64,000 nt of DNA. Origin: Bacillota bacterium (lineage in GTDB: Bacteria > Bacillota > Clostridia > Lachnospirales > Lachnospiraceae). Made by a program: the position numbers and the translations under genes. The notes below the pieces were generated by a model that ran no database searches, had not been told where the DNA came from, and worked only from the letters and a program-made list of their open reading frames with translations. Positions 35,752 through 45,086 of the stretch are shown piece after piece (positions within the stretch are counted from its first letter, which is position 1; each line of letters opens with the position of its first letter). The DNA is taken from contig JAEZZO010000004.1 in NCBI GenBank assembly GCA_023418475.1, positions 90,281 to 154,280 of the forward strand, given 5' to 3'.

Positions 35752-37272
35752 ATGGAAGATTGTATTTTTGCAAAATCAGTAGAAAAATGGGGCGTCTTTG
35801 AAGCAGCAGTCAAGGGCAGGACGGAAGGCAATCCGTTTTCTGACTATACGATTGAGGGAAGCTTTGTATCCGATAGTGAAGAGGTTACTGTCAATGGTTT
35901 CTATGATGGTGAGGGCAGTTATAAGGTACGGTTTATGCCGTCTTATGCGCAAACCTATCATTTTAGTATCCAGGGTTCATTCTCCGAAGAAAAATTTACG
36001 GGAGAGTTTAAGGTTACTGAGCCAACAGGGAATAATCACGGACCGGTAAAAGTGAGAGATAAGGTAAAGCTTGTTTATGAGGATGGAACACCCTACCAAA
36101 GCTTTGGTACAACCTGTTATGTATGGGCATTACAAAACGAAGAATTGCAGAAGGAGACCTTAAAGACACTGGAGAATTCTCCCTTCAATAAAATCCGCTT
36201 CTGTGTCTTCCCCAAGCACTACCTCTACAACTTCCATGAACCCATATCCTATCCCTATGAAGGTACACCCTGTAAGTTTTCAGGGGAAAATTTCGTTTTG
36301 TTCGGAGAAGGAGCAATTCCGGAAGGCAATCACTGGAATTTTACACGTTTTAATACGGAGCATTTTACCCATCTGGAGGAATGCATAGAGAAGCTTATGG
36401 CGCTTGGAATAGAAGCGGATATTATTCTGATGCATCCCTATGACCGCTGGGGATTTTCGAAAATGGGACTGGAGAACGAAAACTATTACCTGAAGTATGT
36501 GGTATCCCGTTTTGCCGCTTACCGTAATATCTGGTGGTCAATGGCGAATGAATACGATTTGTTTTTTCATAAGCCGGTGGAGAACTGGGAAGAAAATGCC
36601 AAAGTTGTTAGTGAAAATGATCCCTATCACCATCTAAACTCCATCCATAACTGCTTTAACTTCTATGATTACAGCCGCCCTTGGATCACTCACTGCAGTG
36701 CACAGCGTACGGAGCTGTACCGGACAACGGAGCTTACGGATGAACTTCTAAACACCTATGGGAAACCGGTGGTCTGGGATGAGATCTGCTATGAAGGTAA
36801 TATCAATTATGCATGGGGAAATATCAGCGGAGAAGAGCTGACCAGAAGATTTTGGCAGGCATTTCTTCGAGGCGGACATGCAGGCCACGGGGAAACCTAT
36901 CTTGGACATGAAGATATCCTATGGTGGTCCCACGGCGGGAAGTTATATGGAGACAGCCCGGCTAGAATTAAGTTTCTCTCCGACTTGTTAGAAGAGGTTC
37001 CTGGAAAACTCCTGACTTATAAGAAAATGGAATGGGATGAAACAGTCGGAAAGGCTGTGGGTATGGCCGGAGAAGCTTACTATCTCCATTACTACGACCG
37101 GTACCGCCCTTCTTTTCGAGATTTTAAGCTGGAGGAAGAAAAAAAATATCAGGTTGATGTGATTGATACCTGGAATATGACGATTGCAAATGCAGGTACT
37201 TTTTCCGGTAAATTCCGGATTGATTTGCCGGGTAAGGAATTTATGGCTATCAGAATTAAGGAAATAGGATAG
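35752..37272 (+). CDS. DUF5060/DUF5605-type putative glycoside hydrolase
   Basis: A 506-aa protein. The N-terminal beta-sandwich (about residues 1-95, DUF5060-like) leads into a TIM barrel similar to DUF4038 apiosidase-like enzymes (PYQSFGTTCYVWALQNE to about residue 430) and a C-terminal beta domain (DUF5605-like). Candidate catalytic carboxylates are Glu267 in WWSMANEYDLF and Glu344 in VVWDEICYEGN. No signal peptide is present, so it acts inside the cell on imported plant oligosaccharides together with the GH39 enzyme 20 bases upstream. The precise linkage cut is not known. Confidence 0.85.
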   Translation: MEDCIFAKSVEKWGVFEAAVKGRTEGNPFSDYTIEGSFVSDSEEVTVNGFYDGEGSYKVRFMPSYAQTYHFSIQGSFSEEKFTGEFKVTEPTGNNHGPVKVRDKVKLVYEDGTPYQSFGTTCYVWALQNEELQKETLKTLENSPFNKIRFCVFPKHYLYNFHEPISYPYEGTPCKFSGENFVLFGEGAIPEGNHWNFTRFNTEHFTHLEECIEKLMALGIEADIILMHPYDRWGFSKMGLENENYYLKYVVSRFAAYRNIWWSMANEYDLFFHKPVENWEENAKVVSENDPYHHLNSIHNCFNFYDYSRPWITHCSAQRTELYRTTELTDELLNTYGKPVVWDEICYEGNINYAWGNISGEELTRRFWQAFLRGGHAGHGETYLGHEDILWWSHGGKLYGDSPARIKFLSDLLEEVPGKLLTYKKMEWDETVGKAVGMAGEAYYLHYYDRYRPSFRDFKLEEEKKYQVDVIDTWNMTIANAGTFSGKFRIDLPGKEFMAIRIKEIG

Positions 37273-37296
37273 ACAGGAAATTAATAGAAAATTCAT

Positions 37297-37352
37297 AAAA
37301 GGGGCTTTTGTAAAGCAGCTGGAAAGCTATAGAGCAAAAGCTCCTTTTTTAT
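37297..37352 (+). terminator. Terminator of the glycosidase operon
   Basis: AAAAGGGGCTTTTG (37297-37310) pairs with CAAAAGCTCCTTTT (37335-37348, one G-U) and is followed by a T-run. Confidence 0.8.
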
Positions 37353-37353
37353 A

Positions 37354-37433
37354 GTTACAATTCGGTTTCGAGCCGAATTGTAACTTTTGAAACTGTTTTT
37401 TTCGCTCCCTTTTGAAACTGCTTTTTTGCTCCC
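37354..37433. repeat. Inverted repeat plus a 25-bp tandem duplication
   Basis: Perfect 12-bp arms GTTACAATTCGG (37354-37365) and CCGAATTGTAAC (37373-37384). They are followed directly by two copies of TTTTGAAACTG-T-rich-GCTCCC (37385-37409 and 37410-37433). The origin is unknown. Confidence 0.5.
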
Positions 37434-37546
37434 ATGACTTATATAAACAAAAAATTATTATTAGATATAAGATATGGTAATATGATTATGAAAATAAAAA
37501 ATGTGTGTGAATTCACTCGAATCTTACTTAAAATAGATTCTTATTT

Positions 37547-39187
37547 CTATAGATATTCATCCATTAATCCCTTTAGCTTAAGACTATCTTCATAACCAGA
37601 ATCTAAGAGCAGAGACTTTTCAATAAATTCCTGTGCTTTCGCAAATTCCTGCAGGTTATAATAGCATACGGCGATTTCATAATGAATGGCTGCATCTTCA
37701 CCGTAAAATTCCAGTGAGGTCTGAAACAACCGGATGGCATCGCTGTCATGGCCTAAATAAGATAGCAGAGAACCCAGGCAATAGGATAAGTCGCCCTCTT
37801 CACCAATCGGAAAGTAGTGTTCCCGGACCTTGTCAATCACATCTGCCAGTTCTTCCTTCGGAAAATCCGCTTCGTCATTTATTCTTTCAAGCAGTGTATT
37901 ATAAAATTCAATAAAGGTTCTAGCATCCCAGACGGTATATCTTAGAAAAGTCAGTAGCTCCCTGGTTGAGAGAGTCTTATTATGGGGAACGATTGCTTTC
38001 TTGAGGACATAAAAATCATCCGGACCGATACCTTCTATGATTTCACGGTAAGCTAATTCGGTCTCCATAAAATGATGTGTGCGACGGCTGAGCAGAAACA
38101 GGGACATGGTTACATTTTCATGCTCATAGAGACTGTGTATGGCTTTACCGCCAAGGCCTTTAAAATATAGCTCCAGCGCATGAAAATTAACAGTCAGGGA
38201 TATGGAGCCATGCTTTGATAAAAAAGGGTGGTAATTCTTGTCCATTGCCGCAGCATCCCGATAACCTTTATCCGTTGAGAGCAGGACAATATCATCATGA
38301 AACAGCTGCCTAAGACGGCCTAGACAGCGCATCGCAACGATCGGCAGATAAAAAGCAGTTTCCTCCAAACAATCCTGATAGGAAAGAAGAATCTGATTAA
38401 GCTCTGCTTCCTCGTAATAGCAGCTGCCATCAACTGGCTTATCAGTATAGTAATAATCCAGGCCGGCAAGAATGGAATTATCCTCGGGATCAGGAGTTTC
38501 GCCCGTTGAAGTAAGGGTAATCAGACCTTCACACAGTTCCCCGTTACCGACATAAAAAGTATCCTGAGGAAGACTGTCGAAGGTATAATTTGCAAAGAGA
38601 ATGAGAGGATTTTTAAGGCTGCCCCTTCTTAGAACTTTACCGCTGCAACATAAATGCAGCTCATCCTCTTTTGACATATCGAATACGGCACAGTCCAGTA
38701 TGCCATTTTCAAAATAGGGCTTTAAGAAGCTGTGATTTAACCAATATTCAACATTACGAGTGGCAAAATCGGTTACAATATATTGGAATTTTAACCCTTT
38801 CAGGGAGGAATGCTCAAGAAGGTGTAAGAACCGTTTCAAAAAAGTGTAGGTAAACCGCCCTACCCCGGCAGCCAGCTCCATAATATAAATAGTTGCGTTC
38901 TTATCAAAATCCGTACTGCAGGTAAGATCCCTGCAGTAGCCGAAAACGGTTTTCGCATACAGGTTCGCAATATAGGGATTGGTGGTTATATATTGAGGGA
39001 CAATGCCTTTAATCCATGCCTCAGGTCCCTGGTTTGTATAGTAATCAGCCTGCAGTCTCCATACCATGGATTGTGATAAGGGTTTTTCGGCTTCTAATAT
39101 TGTGCCGAAGGTTTCTGAGGCCTTTGATGAGGTGGTTCTTTTAATTGTATGCTTATTTTCTATTTGTTTATGATTTGTTTGATGCAA
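37547..39187 (-). CDS. SAM-dependent methyltransferase fused to TPR repeats
   Basis: A 546-aa protein starting at TTG 39187, with AGGAGG seven bases upstream. After a polar N-terminal 55 residues comes a Rossmann methyltransferase domain with the SAM-binding motif I MELAAGVGRFTYTF, motif II YIVTDFATRN and motif IV-like LILFANYTFDSLPQD. This is reminiscent of the MidA-type arginine methyltransferase fold. The last 80 residues form TPR-like helices (DSDAIRLFQTSLEFYG, then EFAKAQEFIEKSLLLD). The substrate is unknown; the TPR part suggests a protein target. It stands alone between a terminator and an AT-rich region. Confidence 0.75.
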   Translation of the reverse strand: MHQTNHKQIENKHTIKRTTSSKASETFGTILEAEKPLSQSMVWRLQADYYTNQGPEAWIKGIVPQYITTNPYIANLYAKTVFGYCRDLTCSTDFDKNATIYIMELAAGVGRFTYTFLKRFLHLLEHSSLKGLKFQYIVTDFATRNVEYWLNHSFLKPYFENGILDCAVFDMSKEDELHLCCSGKVLRRGSLKNPLILFANYTFDSLPQDTFYVGNGELCEGLITLTSTGETPDPEDNSILAGLDYYYTDKPVDGSCYYEEAELNQILLSYQDCLEETAFYLPIVAMRCLGRLRQLFHDDIVLLSTDKGYRDAAAMDKNYHPFLSKHGSISLTVNFHALELYFKGLGGKAIHSLYEHENVTMSLFLLSRRTHHFMETELAYREIIEGIGPDDFYVLKKAIVPHNKTLSTRELLTFLRYTVWDARTFIEFYNTLLERINDEADFPKEELADVIDKVREHYFPIGEEGDLSYCLGSLLSYLGHDSDAIRLFQTSLEFYGEDAAIHYEIAVCYYNLQEFAKAQEFIEKSLLLDSGYEDSLKLKGLMDEYL

Positions 39188-39349
39188 AGTGATGCCTCCT
39201 AAATGGTGAAATGTGTAGCCTTGAAAAAGTAAGTATATTGAAGTTATTCTATCGGAAATATGGAAAGCAGAAGAGTAAGCCTATTTTCTGATTTGCGGAT
39301 TTTATTATAAGATAATATTTGACCGGCTTTACACTATGCTATTGAATAG

Positions 39350-39541
39350 AAAAATTATACAACAGATTTTAATGAAAACAACATATATTTTGAAAATTAT
39401 TTTATAAAGCTAGCTGTGGCGTTAATGTTCAGAGGCAAGTCATATTCCGAACTCATAGACCAGTCTAATTACATTAATGAACATCTGATAAGTATTTCCG
39501 AAGCGGAGTGTCATTACGTAACAATATATTATTGTCGATGA
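39350..39541 (+). pseudogene. Possible coding relic without a start
   Basis: The frame is open after a stop at 39347-39349 and runs to TGA 39539, reading protein-like text such as MFRGKSYSELIDQSNYINEH in otherwise AT-only DNA. There is no ribosome site and no start before the internal ATG. It may be the tail of a decayed gene, like the hsdR tail 0.6 kb further on. The family is not recognised. Confidence 0.25.
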
Positions 39542-39705
39542 AATAATTTAATCATTTAATATTTAATTTAAAATGTTATGAATAAAATAACAAGCTTAAC
39601 AAGATTTTATCAACTGACACATAGCAGTGGAGTCAGACTGTAGATATTTATAGCTGCTAAAAAATATAAATTGATTAACCTACTATAAATATGATATCAA
39701 AAGGG

Positions 39706-39867
39706 TTATTTTTTTTTATATTCTCTTAACAAAATGATAGACCATCCAATTGCGCAACAAGCGAATATTATAGAAAGCTTTATAATTGAATTAGTAAATA
39801 AAAAAATACTTCCACAAACAAAAAAAATAATAGTACAAATAAACAGAGCAAATTTACTTTTATTCAC
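39706..39867 (-). CDS. 53-aa membrane protein
   Basis: Starts at GTG 39867 with AGGGAGA eight bases upstream and ends at TAA 39706. It has two hydrophobic helices (residues 6-26 and 30-47), a basic start (MNKSK) and a basic end (REYKKK); the predicted topology is a helical hairpin. The neighbourhood is very AT-rich and bears a restriction-gene relic, so it may belong to acquired DNA. Function unknown. The good ribosome site and coherent helix pattern support it over the opposite-strand frame at 39734-39916. Confidence 0.5.
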   Translation of the reverse strand: MNKSKFALFICTIIFFVCGSIFLFTNSIIKLSIIFACCAIGWSIILLREYKKK

Positions 39868-40150
39868 AACTTATCTCCCTACTAAGATATTTCAAAATAC
39901 TTTTTGTATTGTTTAAGAAAACCCATTTAAATAGTTTTCACTATCACTACTTTTGTAGTAAATATATTTTACATATATATAATAACACAGAAACCCATAT
40001 TATTCCATATTGTAAAATAAAATTTAAGTTGAGTGTTTACAAATCACATAAATAATTCTTTTTATACTATGTAATAAAAAACCAGTAAGGTTTTCTAATA
40101 ATGTTTGCTGCAGAATGTATTATTAAAAATCACTGCTTGTTTTGATTTTT
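39868..40150. other. AT-rich gap
   Basis: I see no further gene, promoter pair or repeat here. Confidence 0.3.
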
Positions 40151-40429
40151 GGTGAATTTATTAATGAGATAGTAGGACTAGATATGAATGCGGCAAAGGA
40201 AGCCTTTTCTGAATTTTTGGAGGGTGCTAATCTGGATAGCAGACAGTTCTAATTTATTAACCAGATTGTAGAATACATTGTACATAATGGAATTATGAAG
40301 GATTTATCCGTGCTGCAGGACCCACCTTTTACGGATAAAGGCAGCGTAGTAGAGATTTTCTCAGATATAAATGTATGGATAGGTATCAGAAAGGTAATAG
40401 ATCAAATTAATGCAAATGCGGCAGCATAA
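40151..40429 (+). pseudogene. hsdR: Remnant of type I restriction enzyme HsdR, C-terminal end
   Basis: The frame reads FINEIVGLDMNAAKEAFSEF, then LEGANLDSRQF, an in-frame TAA (40250-40252), and continues FINQIVEYIVHNGIMKDL to DPPFTDKGSVVEIFSDINVW and TAA at 40427-40429. This order matches the C-terminal helical domain of type I restriction endonuclease R subunits (the '..GLDR.AAK.AF..FL', 'QI.FI..IV..L...G' and 'PFT' elements). The roughly 900-residue upstream portion with the nuclease and helicase motors is absent and a stop interrupts what is left, so it is dead. It marks a lost type I restriction locus. Confidence 0.75.
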
Positions 40430-40570
40430 GCAGATAGATAGGAATAGATTAAAATAGAGGGAACATAAACAACTTTTCTCTTGAAAAGCTAGAAATCATT
40501 GTTGAAATATGGTAAGGTTAATGTGATTGTTGTTTATTGACTAGAAAACTGACTGAAAACAAAGGATGCG

Positions 40571-41935
40571 ATGAAAATGAGGTTTAATAACCAGGATAAG
40601 GACATGTGTAATGGTCCCATATTTGGGAAAATAATTCTTTTTGCATTGCCCATTATGGCGATGAATATTCTTCAGCTGCTGTTTAATGCGGCGGATATGG
40701 TTGTAGTCGGAAGATTTTCCGGTAAAGAGGCGCTGGCAGCTGTTGGTGCTACCGGTGCAATCATTAACCTGATTGTGAATTTATTCATGGGGTTGTCCGT
40801 GGGGACAAGTGTCATCGTGGCCCAGGAATGTGGTGCAGGGCGGCAGGAGGCGGTCCGGACTTCAGTCCATACCTCGATTTCGATAAGTGCCTTTGGTGGT
40901 ATCCTGGTAATGGTGTCAGGACTATTTTTATGCCATCCTTTACTGAATATGGTTGGAACTCCCCTGGATATTATTGATCTATCCTCGCTGTATTTGAGAA
41001 TTTATTTTCTGGGTATTCCAGCCAGTATGATATATAACTTTGGTGCAGCAATACTGCGTGCAGTCGGTGACAGTCGACGGCCTATGTACTATTTACTGGT
41101 CTCCGGTATTGTTAATGTAGTATTGAATTTATTTTTTGTAATCGTATTACATATGAGTGTGGATGGTGTAGCTTGGGCAACTGTAATTTCGCAGTATCTG
41201 TCGATGCTTTTAATTCTTTTATGCCTTATTCGCAATAAAGAGGAAGCAATTCGTCTGACGCCAAAAAGGCTGTTGAGCCTTGATATAAAGAAATTGGGGC
41301 AGATTGTCCGGATCGGTCTTCCTGCCGGATTACAGGGATTATTGTTCTCCATTTCCAATGTACTGGTTCAATCAGCAGTTAATTCCTTTGGCTCTGCTAT
41401 GGTGGCGGCCGGCTCTGCGGCAGGAAATATTGAGGGATTTGCCGCTACCCCCATGAATGCATATTATAATGCGGCAGTCACCTTTACCGGACAAAACATG
41501 GGAGCTAAAAAATATGATAGAATAGATAAGGTAGCAAAGATCTGTACGATACTCATCTTTGCTACCTGGATTGTTCTTGGCGGATTGGCTATACTATTTA
41601 GCAGGCCCTTGCTGTCGATATTTACTACTGATCCGGAAGTAATCAGGCTTGGTACAATCAGAATTAACGTCATGATGATTGCATACTTTACCTGTGGTAT
41701 TATGAATGTATTTCCGGGACTTACCCGTGGTATGGGCTTTTCCATATTACCGATGATTTGTACCCTGATTGGAGCCTGCCTCATGCGAATTGTATGGCTG
41801 GCTACCATTTTTGCATGGTTTCCCAACATTCTGATGCTATTTGCCTGCTATCCTGTAACCTGGGCTTTGGCGGGCATCGGCCAGGTGGGCAGCTTCTTCT
41901 ACGCTAGAAAGAAGGTCAGACTGCGCGCTGAATAG
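40571..41935 (+). CDS. MATE-family multidrug/cation antiporter
   Basis: A 454-aa integral membrane protein with twelve helices in two MatE halves. The first half opens ILFALPIMAMNILQLLFNAADMVVVG and the second is marked by GLPAGLQGLLFSISNVLVQ. MATE proteins expel drugs or metabolites in exchange for Na+ or H+. ATG 40571 is preceded by AAAGGATG; ATG 40577 is a possible alternative. It converges with mgtA with only 51 bases between and no visible terminator. Confidence 0.92.
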   Translation: MKMRFNNQDKDMCNGPIFGKIILFALPIMAMNILQLLFNAADMVVVGRFSGKEALAAVGATGAIINLIVNLFMGLSVGTSVIVAQECGAGRQEAVRTSVHTSISISAFGGILVMVSGLFLCHPLLNMVGTPLDIIDLSSLYLRIYFLGIPASMIYNFGAAILRAVGDSRRPMYYLLVSGIVNVVLNLFFVIVLHMSVDGVAWATVISQYLSMLLILLCLIRNKEEAIRLTPKRLLSLDIKKLGQIVRIGLPAGLQGLLFSISNVLVQSAVNSFGSAMVAAGSAAGNIEGFAATPMNAYYNAAVTFTGQNMGAKKYDRIDKVAKICTILIFATWIVLGGLAILFSRPLLSIFTTDPEVIRLGTIRINVMMIAYFTCGIMNVFPGLTRGMGFSILPMICTLIGACLMRIVWLATIFAWFPNILMLFACYPVTWALAGIGQVGSFFYARKKVRLRAE

Positions 41936-41986
41936 GATCTGTTGTGTGTATAAAATATTTCTGATCGCCACATTTTTTAAACCTCG

Positions 41987-44659
41987 TTAAAGAAGCTCAC
42001 CATAACGTTTCCGATATATTGTTTTTATAAAGGTGGCAAGAAACATATAGCATAGGATGATTCCGATGAGCCATGGATAATATGCGAGTGGTATTGCCGA
42101 CATCCAAACTGATGAACCAATTGCCGTATAGGGGATGATGGTTCCTGCTGTTATGGCAAGAATCGTAAGTAGCATTACCGGCAAGGATGCCCTGCTTTGA
42201 ATAAATGGTATTTTAGGTGTGCGTATCATATGGATTACCAGAGTTTGAGACCATAGACTTTCTACAAACCAGCCTGCGTGAAACAAGGAAACAAACAAGA
42301 CTTTATTAACACCTGCTGCGCCGTATGCTCCGCCGGCAGCGGCCGGGCAAATAATGAAAAACAGTATAATATAGGTGATAATATCAAATAGGGAGCTTGT
42401 CGGCCCTATCCAAAACATAAATTTTCCAATGGATGAAGCATCCCATTTTCTTGGCTTTTTAAGATACTCCGCATCCATATTATCCCATGGAATGGAAAGA
42501 CAGGATAAATCATAAATAAAGTTTAATAATATGATTTGTACCGGCAGCATTGGTAAAAACGGAAGAAAAGCACTTGCAGCTATAACAGAAAACATATTTC
42601 CAAAATTCGAGCTTGCAGTCATTTTAATATATTTCATTATGTTTCCAAAGGTTTTCCGTCCTTCTACAATTCCCTCTTCCAACACCATTAAATCTTTTTC
42701 AAGGAGAATGATATCAGCAGATTCCTTTGCAATATCAACTGCCGTATCTACGGATATTCCGACATCAGCCTCGCGCATGGCAGCAGCATCATTGATTCCA
42801 TCACCCATAAAGCCGATTACGTGTCCGTTATCACGTAATATCCGGACAATTCTTGCTTTCTGCTGTGGTGAGAGCTTTGCGAATACGCTTGTAGTTTCAA
42901 CCGCTTTCGCAAGCAGCTCATCGTCCATATGGTCAATATCAGAACCAAGCAGCAGGTTTTCAACCTTCATACCAACCTGTTTGCATATACATCTTGTCAC
43001 GGAATCGTTATCTCCTGTTAGAACTTTTACTGCAACACCATAATCATTTAATGCTTTTATCGCCGCTTTGGTAGACTCCTTAGGAGGATCAAGGAATGCA
43101 AGATACCCCATAAGTACCATATTAGCCTCATCTTTTATGGAAAAGTCATTTTCAACCGATGGATTAGTTTTCTGGGCAACCGCAATAACACGCATTCCAT
43201 CCTGATTTAGCTTTTCTACTGTTGCAAGAATTTCACTGCGAATTTTATCTGATAAAAGCCGAACCTTTCCGTTATATTCAGCATGTGTACTAATACGAAG
43301 CATTTCTTCAACGGCACCTTTTGTAATAAGCTGCGTCTTACCTTCTGCATCTTCAATAACCACACTCATCCTTCGACGGTTAAAATCAAATGGAATTTCA
43401 TCAACTTTGGTATATTTTTGTTTCAGAGAATCATAGGGCTCATTATCCGCATAAGCTAAAATAGCAAGATCCATAAGATTTTTAAGCCCTGTTTGGAAAA
43501 AACTGTTTAAAAATGCATGGCGCAATACTCGTTCATCCTCATTACCATGGATATCAAGATGATATTCTAAAACGACCTGATCCTGTGTTAATGTTCCGGT
43601 TTTATCGGTACATAAAATATCCATCGCTCCGAAATTCTGCATGGAATGGATGTGCTTTACTACCGTCTTTTTCTTTGCCATTACAACAGAACCCTTTGCT
43701 AGGTTTGTGGTAACAATCATTGGAAGCATTTCAGGTGTTAACCCCACAGCTACAGATAGCGCAAACAAGAAGGACTGAAGCCAATCGCCTTTTGTAAAAC
43801 CATTCACAAAAAAAACTATCGGAACCATACACATCATAAAACGAATAAGCAGCCAGGATACCGAATTTATGCCCTTATCAAAGCTCGTAACAACATTCTC
43901 TCCTGTTATTGCCCCGGCCATTGAACCAAAACACGTGTAATCCCCTGTTGCCAGCGCAATGCAGGTTGCAGAACCGCTAATCACATTACTTCCCATAAAA
44001 GCAAGACTTGACATTTCAAGAGGATTTTCTGCCAGCAGCTCGCAAGGAATCGAACTCTTCTCAACAGGCTCGCTTTCGCCTGTCAGCGCGGATTGACTAA
44101 TAAATAGATCCTTCGAAGTAAGGATTCTAACATCAGCGGGGATCATATCTCCTGCAGCTAAATAGACAATATCACCGGGTACAATATCAATAAGATTAAC
44201 TTCCTTCTTACCCTCACGTTCAACCGTAGCAGTTGTATAAACCATAGTTTTTAATATTTCTGCGGCATTATTCGAACGTGTTTCCTGAATAAAGCGAAGA
44301 AATCCGCTTATTGTTACCATTAATACGATAACTATAACTGTTTTAAAGCTTCTATCCTTCTGGGCAACCAGAATTACATCTGTGAATACCGATATCAGTG
44401 CAAGAGCAATAAGTACAATAGTAAATGGATTGATGAAAGCGGTAATTAACCTTGAGAATACGGTTTCCGGTTTTTCCTGTGAGATTTCATTGCTGCCATA
44501 TTTCTCTTTCAGCTCCTTGGCATACGCATCACGATAGCCACTTAGTGATGTGTTCATCTCCTTTAAGAGTAATTCCTTCTCCATTTTACCGAATTTGATC
44601 AGTTTCTCAGAAATTGGAGAAACCGAATTTACTACTGTTTGATTTACTTTTTTCTTCAT
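41987..44659 (-). CDS. mgtA: Magnesium-importing P-type ATPase (P3B)
   Basis: An 890-aa P-type ATPase: actuator motif TGES (193-196), phosphorylated Asp352 in CTDKTGTLT, nucleotide domain with KGAVEEM, hinge MGDGINDAAAM and about ten membrane helices, including PEMLPM in M4. It imports Mg2+ at low supply. AGGAGG lies eight bases before ATG 44659. The gene is preceded by a 590-base leader with an M-box riboswitch, an intrinsic terminator, a 31-codon ORF and a second hairpin, all on the same strand, which fits strict control by Mg2+. Confidence 0.95.
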   Translation of the reverse strand: MKKKVNQTVVNSVSPISEKLIKFGKMEKELLLKEMNTSLSGYRDAYAKELKEKYGSNEISQEKPETVFSRLITAFINPFTIVLIALALISVFTDVILVAQKDRSFKTVIVIVLMVTISGFLRFIQETRSNNAAEILKTMVYTTATVEREGKKEVNLIDIVPGDIVYLAAGDMIPADVRILTSKDLFISQSALTGESEPVEKSSIPCELLAENPLEMSSLAFMGSNVISGSATCIALATGDYTCFGSMAGAITGENVVTSFDKGINSVSWLLIRFMMCMVPIVFFVNGFTKGDWLQSFLFALSVAVGLTPEMLPMIVTTNLAKGSVVMAKKKTVVKHIHSMQNFGAMDILCTDKTGTLTQDQVVLEYHLDIHGNEDERVLRHAFLNSFFQTGLKNLMDLAILAYADNEPYDSLKQKYTKVDEIPFDFNRRRMSVVIEDAEGKTQLITKGAVEEMLRISTHAEYNGKVRLLSDKIRSEILATVEKLNQDGMRVIAVAQKTNPSVENDFSIKDEANMVLMGYLAFLDPPKESTKAAIKALNDYGVAVKVLTGDNDSVTRCICKQVGMKVENLLLGSDIDHMDDELLAKAVETTSVFAKLSPQQKARIVRILRDNGHVIGFMGDGINDAAAMREADVGISVDTAVDIAKESADIILLEKDLMVLEEGIVEGRKTFGNIMKYIKMTASSNFGNMFSVIAASAFLPFLPMLPVQIILLNFIYDLSCLSIPWDNMDAEYLKKPRKWDASSIGKFMFWIGPTSSLFDIITYIILFFIICPAAAGGAYGAAGVNKVLFVSLFHAGWFVESLWSQTLVIHMIRTPKIPFIQSRASLPVMLLTILAITAGTIIPYTAIGSSVWMSAIPLAYYPWLIGIILCYMFLATFIKTIYRKRYGELL

Positions 44660-44741
44660 TGTCTTAACCTCCTAATATTATTTTTGAGAATAATTTAAGA
44701 AATAAAGACATGAAACACAGAACTTAGTATGTTTTATGATC

Positions 44742-44858
44742 CAGGCGTCAAATTCTTACGCTGATTTTTCAGCATCTTGGTTAATATAAACCCGCGTGAG
44801 AATTAGACAGCCTCGGGCGGATGAACACTCGCTTTCCTCGGCGCATTTATATAATAAA
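44742..44858 (-). repeat. Dispersed hairpin repeat, copy E
   Basis: Read on the minus strand, it matches 55811-55929 over about 115 bases with about one change in five: GCGCCGAG, GCGAGTGT, CATCCGCC, GAGGCT, CTAATTCTCACGC, GGTTTAT, then AGAATTTGAC. AATTCTCACGC pairs with GCGTAAGAATT, giving a long hairpin. It lies in the mgtA leader just before the gene. Confidence 0.75.
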
Positions 44859-44930
44859 AGCCGGATTTCGGTTATGTAAATGAATATATATATACCTATA
44901 TCACACCTATATAACTAAAATCAGGCTTTT
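44856..44930 (-). terminator. Hairpin between the leader ORF and mgtA
   Basis: Twenty-base arms (44911-44930 and 44856-44875), 17 matching, enclose a 35-base loop on the minus strand. The distal arm ends in CTTTTATTAT. This could act as an intrinsic terminator or attenuator downstream of the 31-codon ORF. A shorter hairpin (CAATAGAAA/TTTCTATTG, 44956-44988) directly follows that ORF. Confidence 0.5.
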
Positions 44931-44990
44931 AACACCAGAATCATTTAGTTAATGGCAATAGAAAGTTCACGAAACGTGTTTTCTATTGTT

Positions 44991-45086
44991 TTAGTGAGAA
45001 GAACGGATAGAAATATAGTCTCTATCCATGTTACAACTTATACTTTGTCCATCAGGTTCCACGCCTTTACTACTTTCCGTATCCAT
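44991..45086 (-). CDS. 31-aa ORF in the mgtA leader
   Basis: ATG 45086 stands eight bases after GAGG in AAAGTGAGGTGAGAAGA, one of the best ribosome sites in the window, and the frame ends at TAA 44991. The peptide is polar and acidic at its start (MDTESSKGVEPDGQS) with one Cys and no helix long enough for a membrane. It lies between the M-box terminator and a second hairpin upstream of mgtA, so it could be a regulatory leader peptide or a small partner protein. The first bases of the ORF also form the arm of a 16-bp inverted repeat with the ORF end. Confidence 0.55.
   Translation of the reverse strand: MDTESSKGVEPDGQSISCNMDRDYISIRSSH

Noticed and set aside
39734..39916. 60-codon plus frame in the AT-rich gap
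   Set aside because: The minus strand of the same DNA has a better gene (39706-39867) with a ribosome site and a membrane hairpin pattern.
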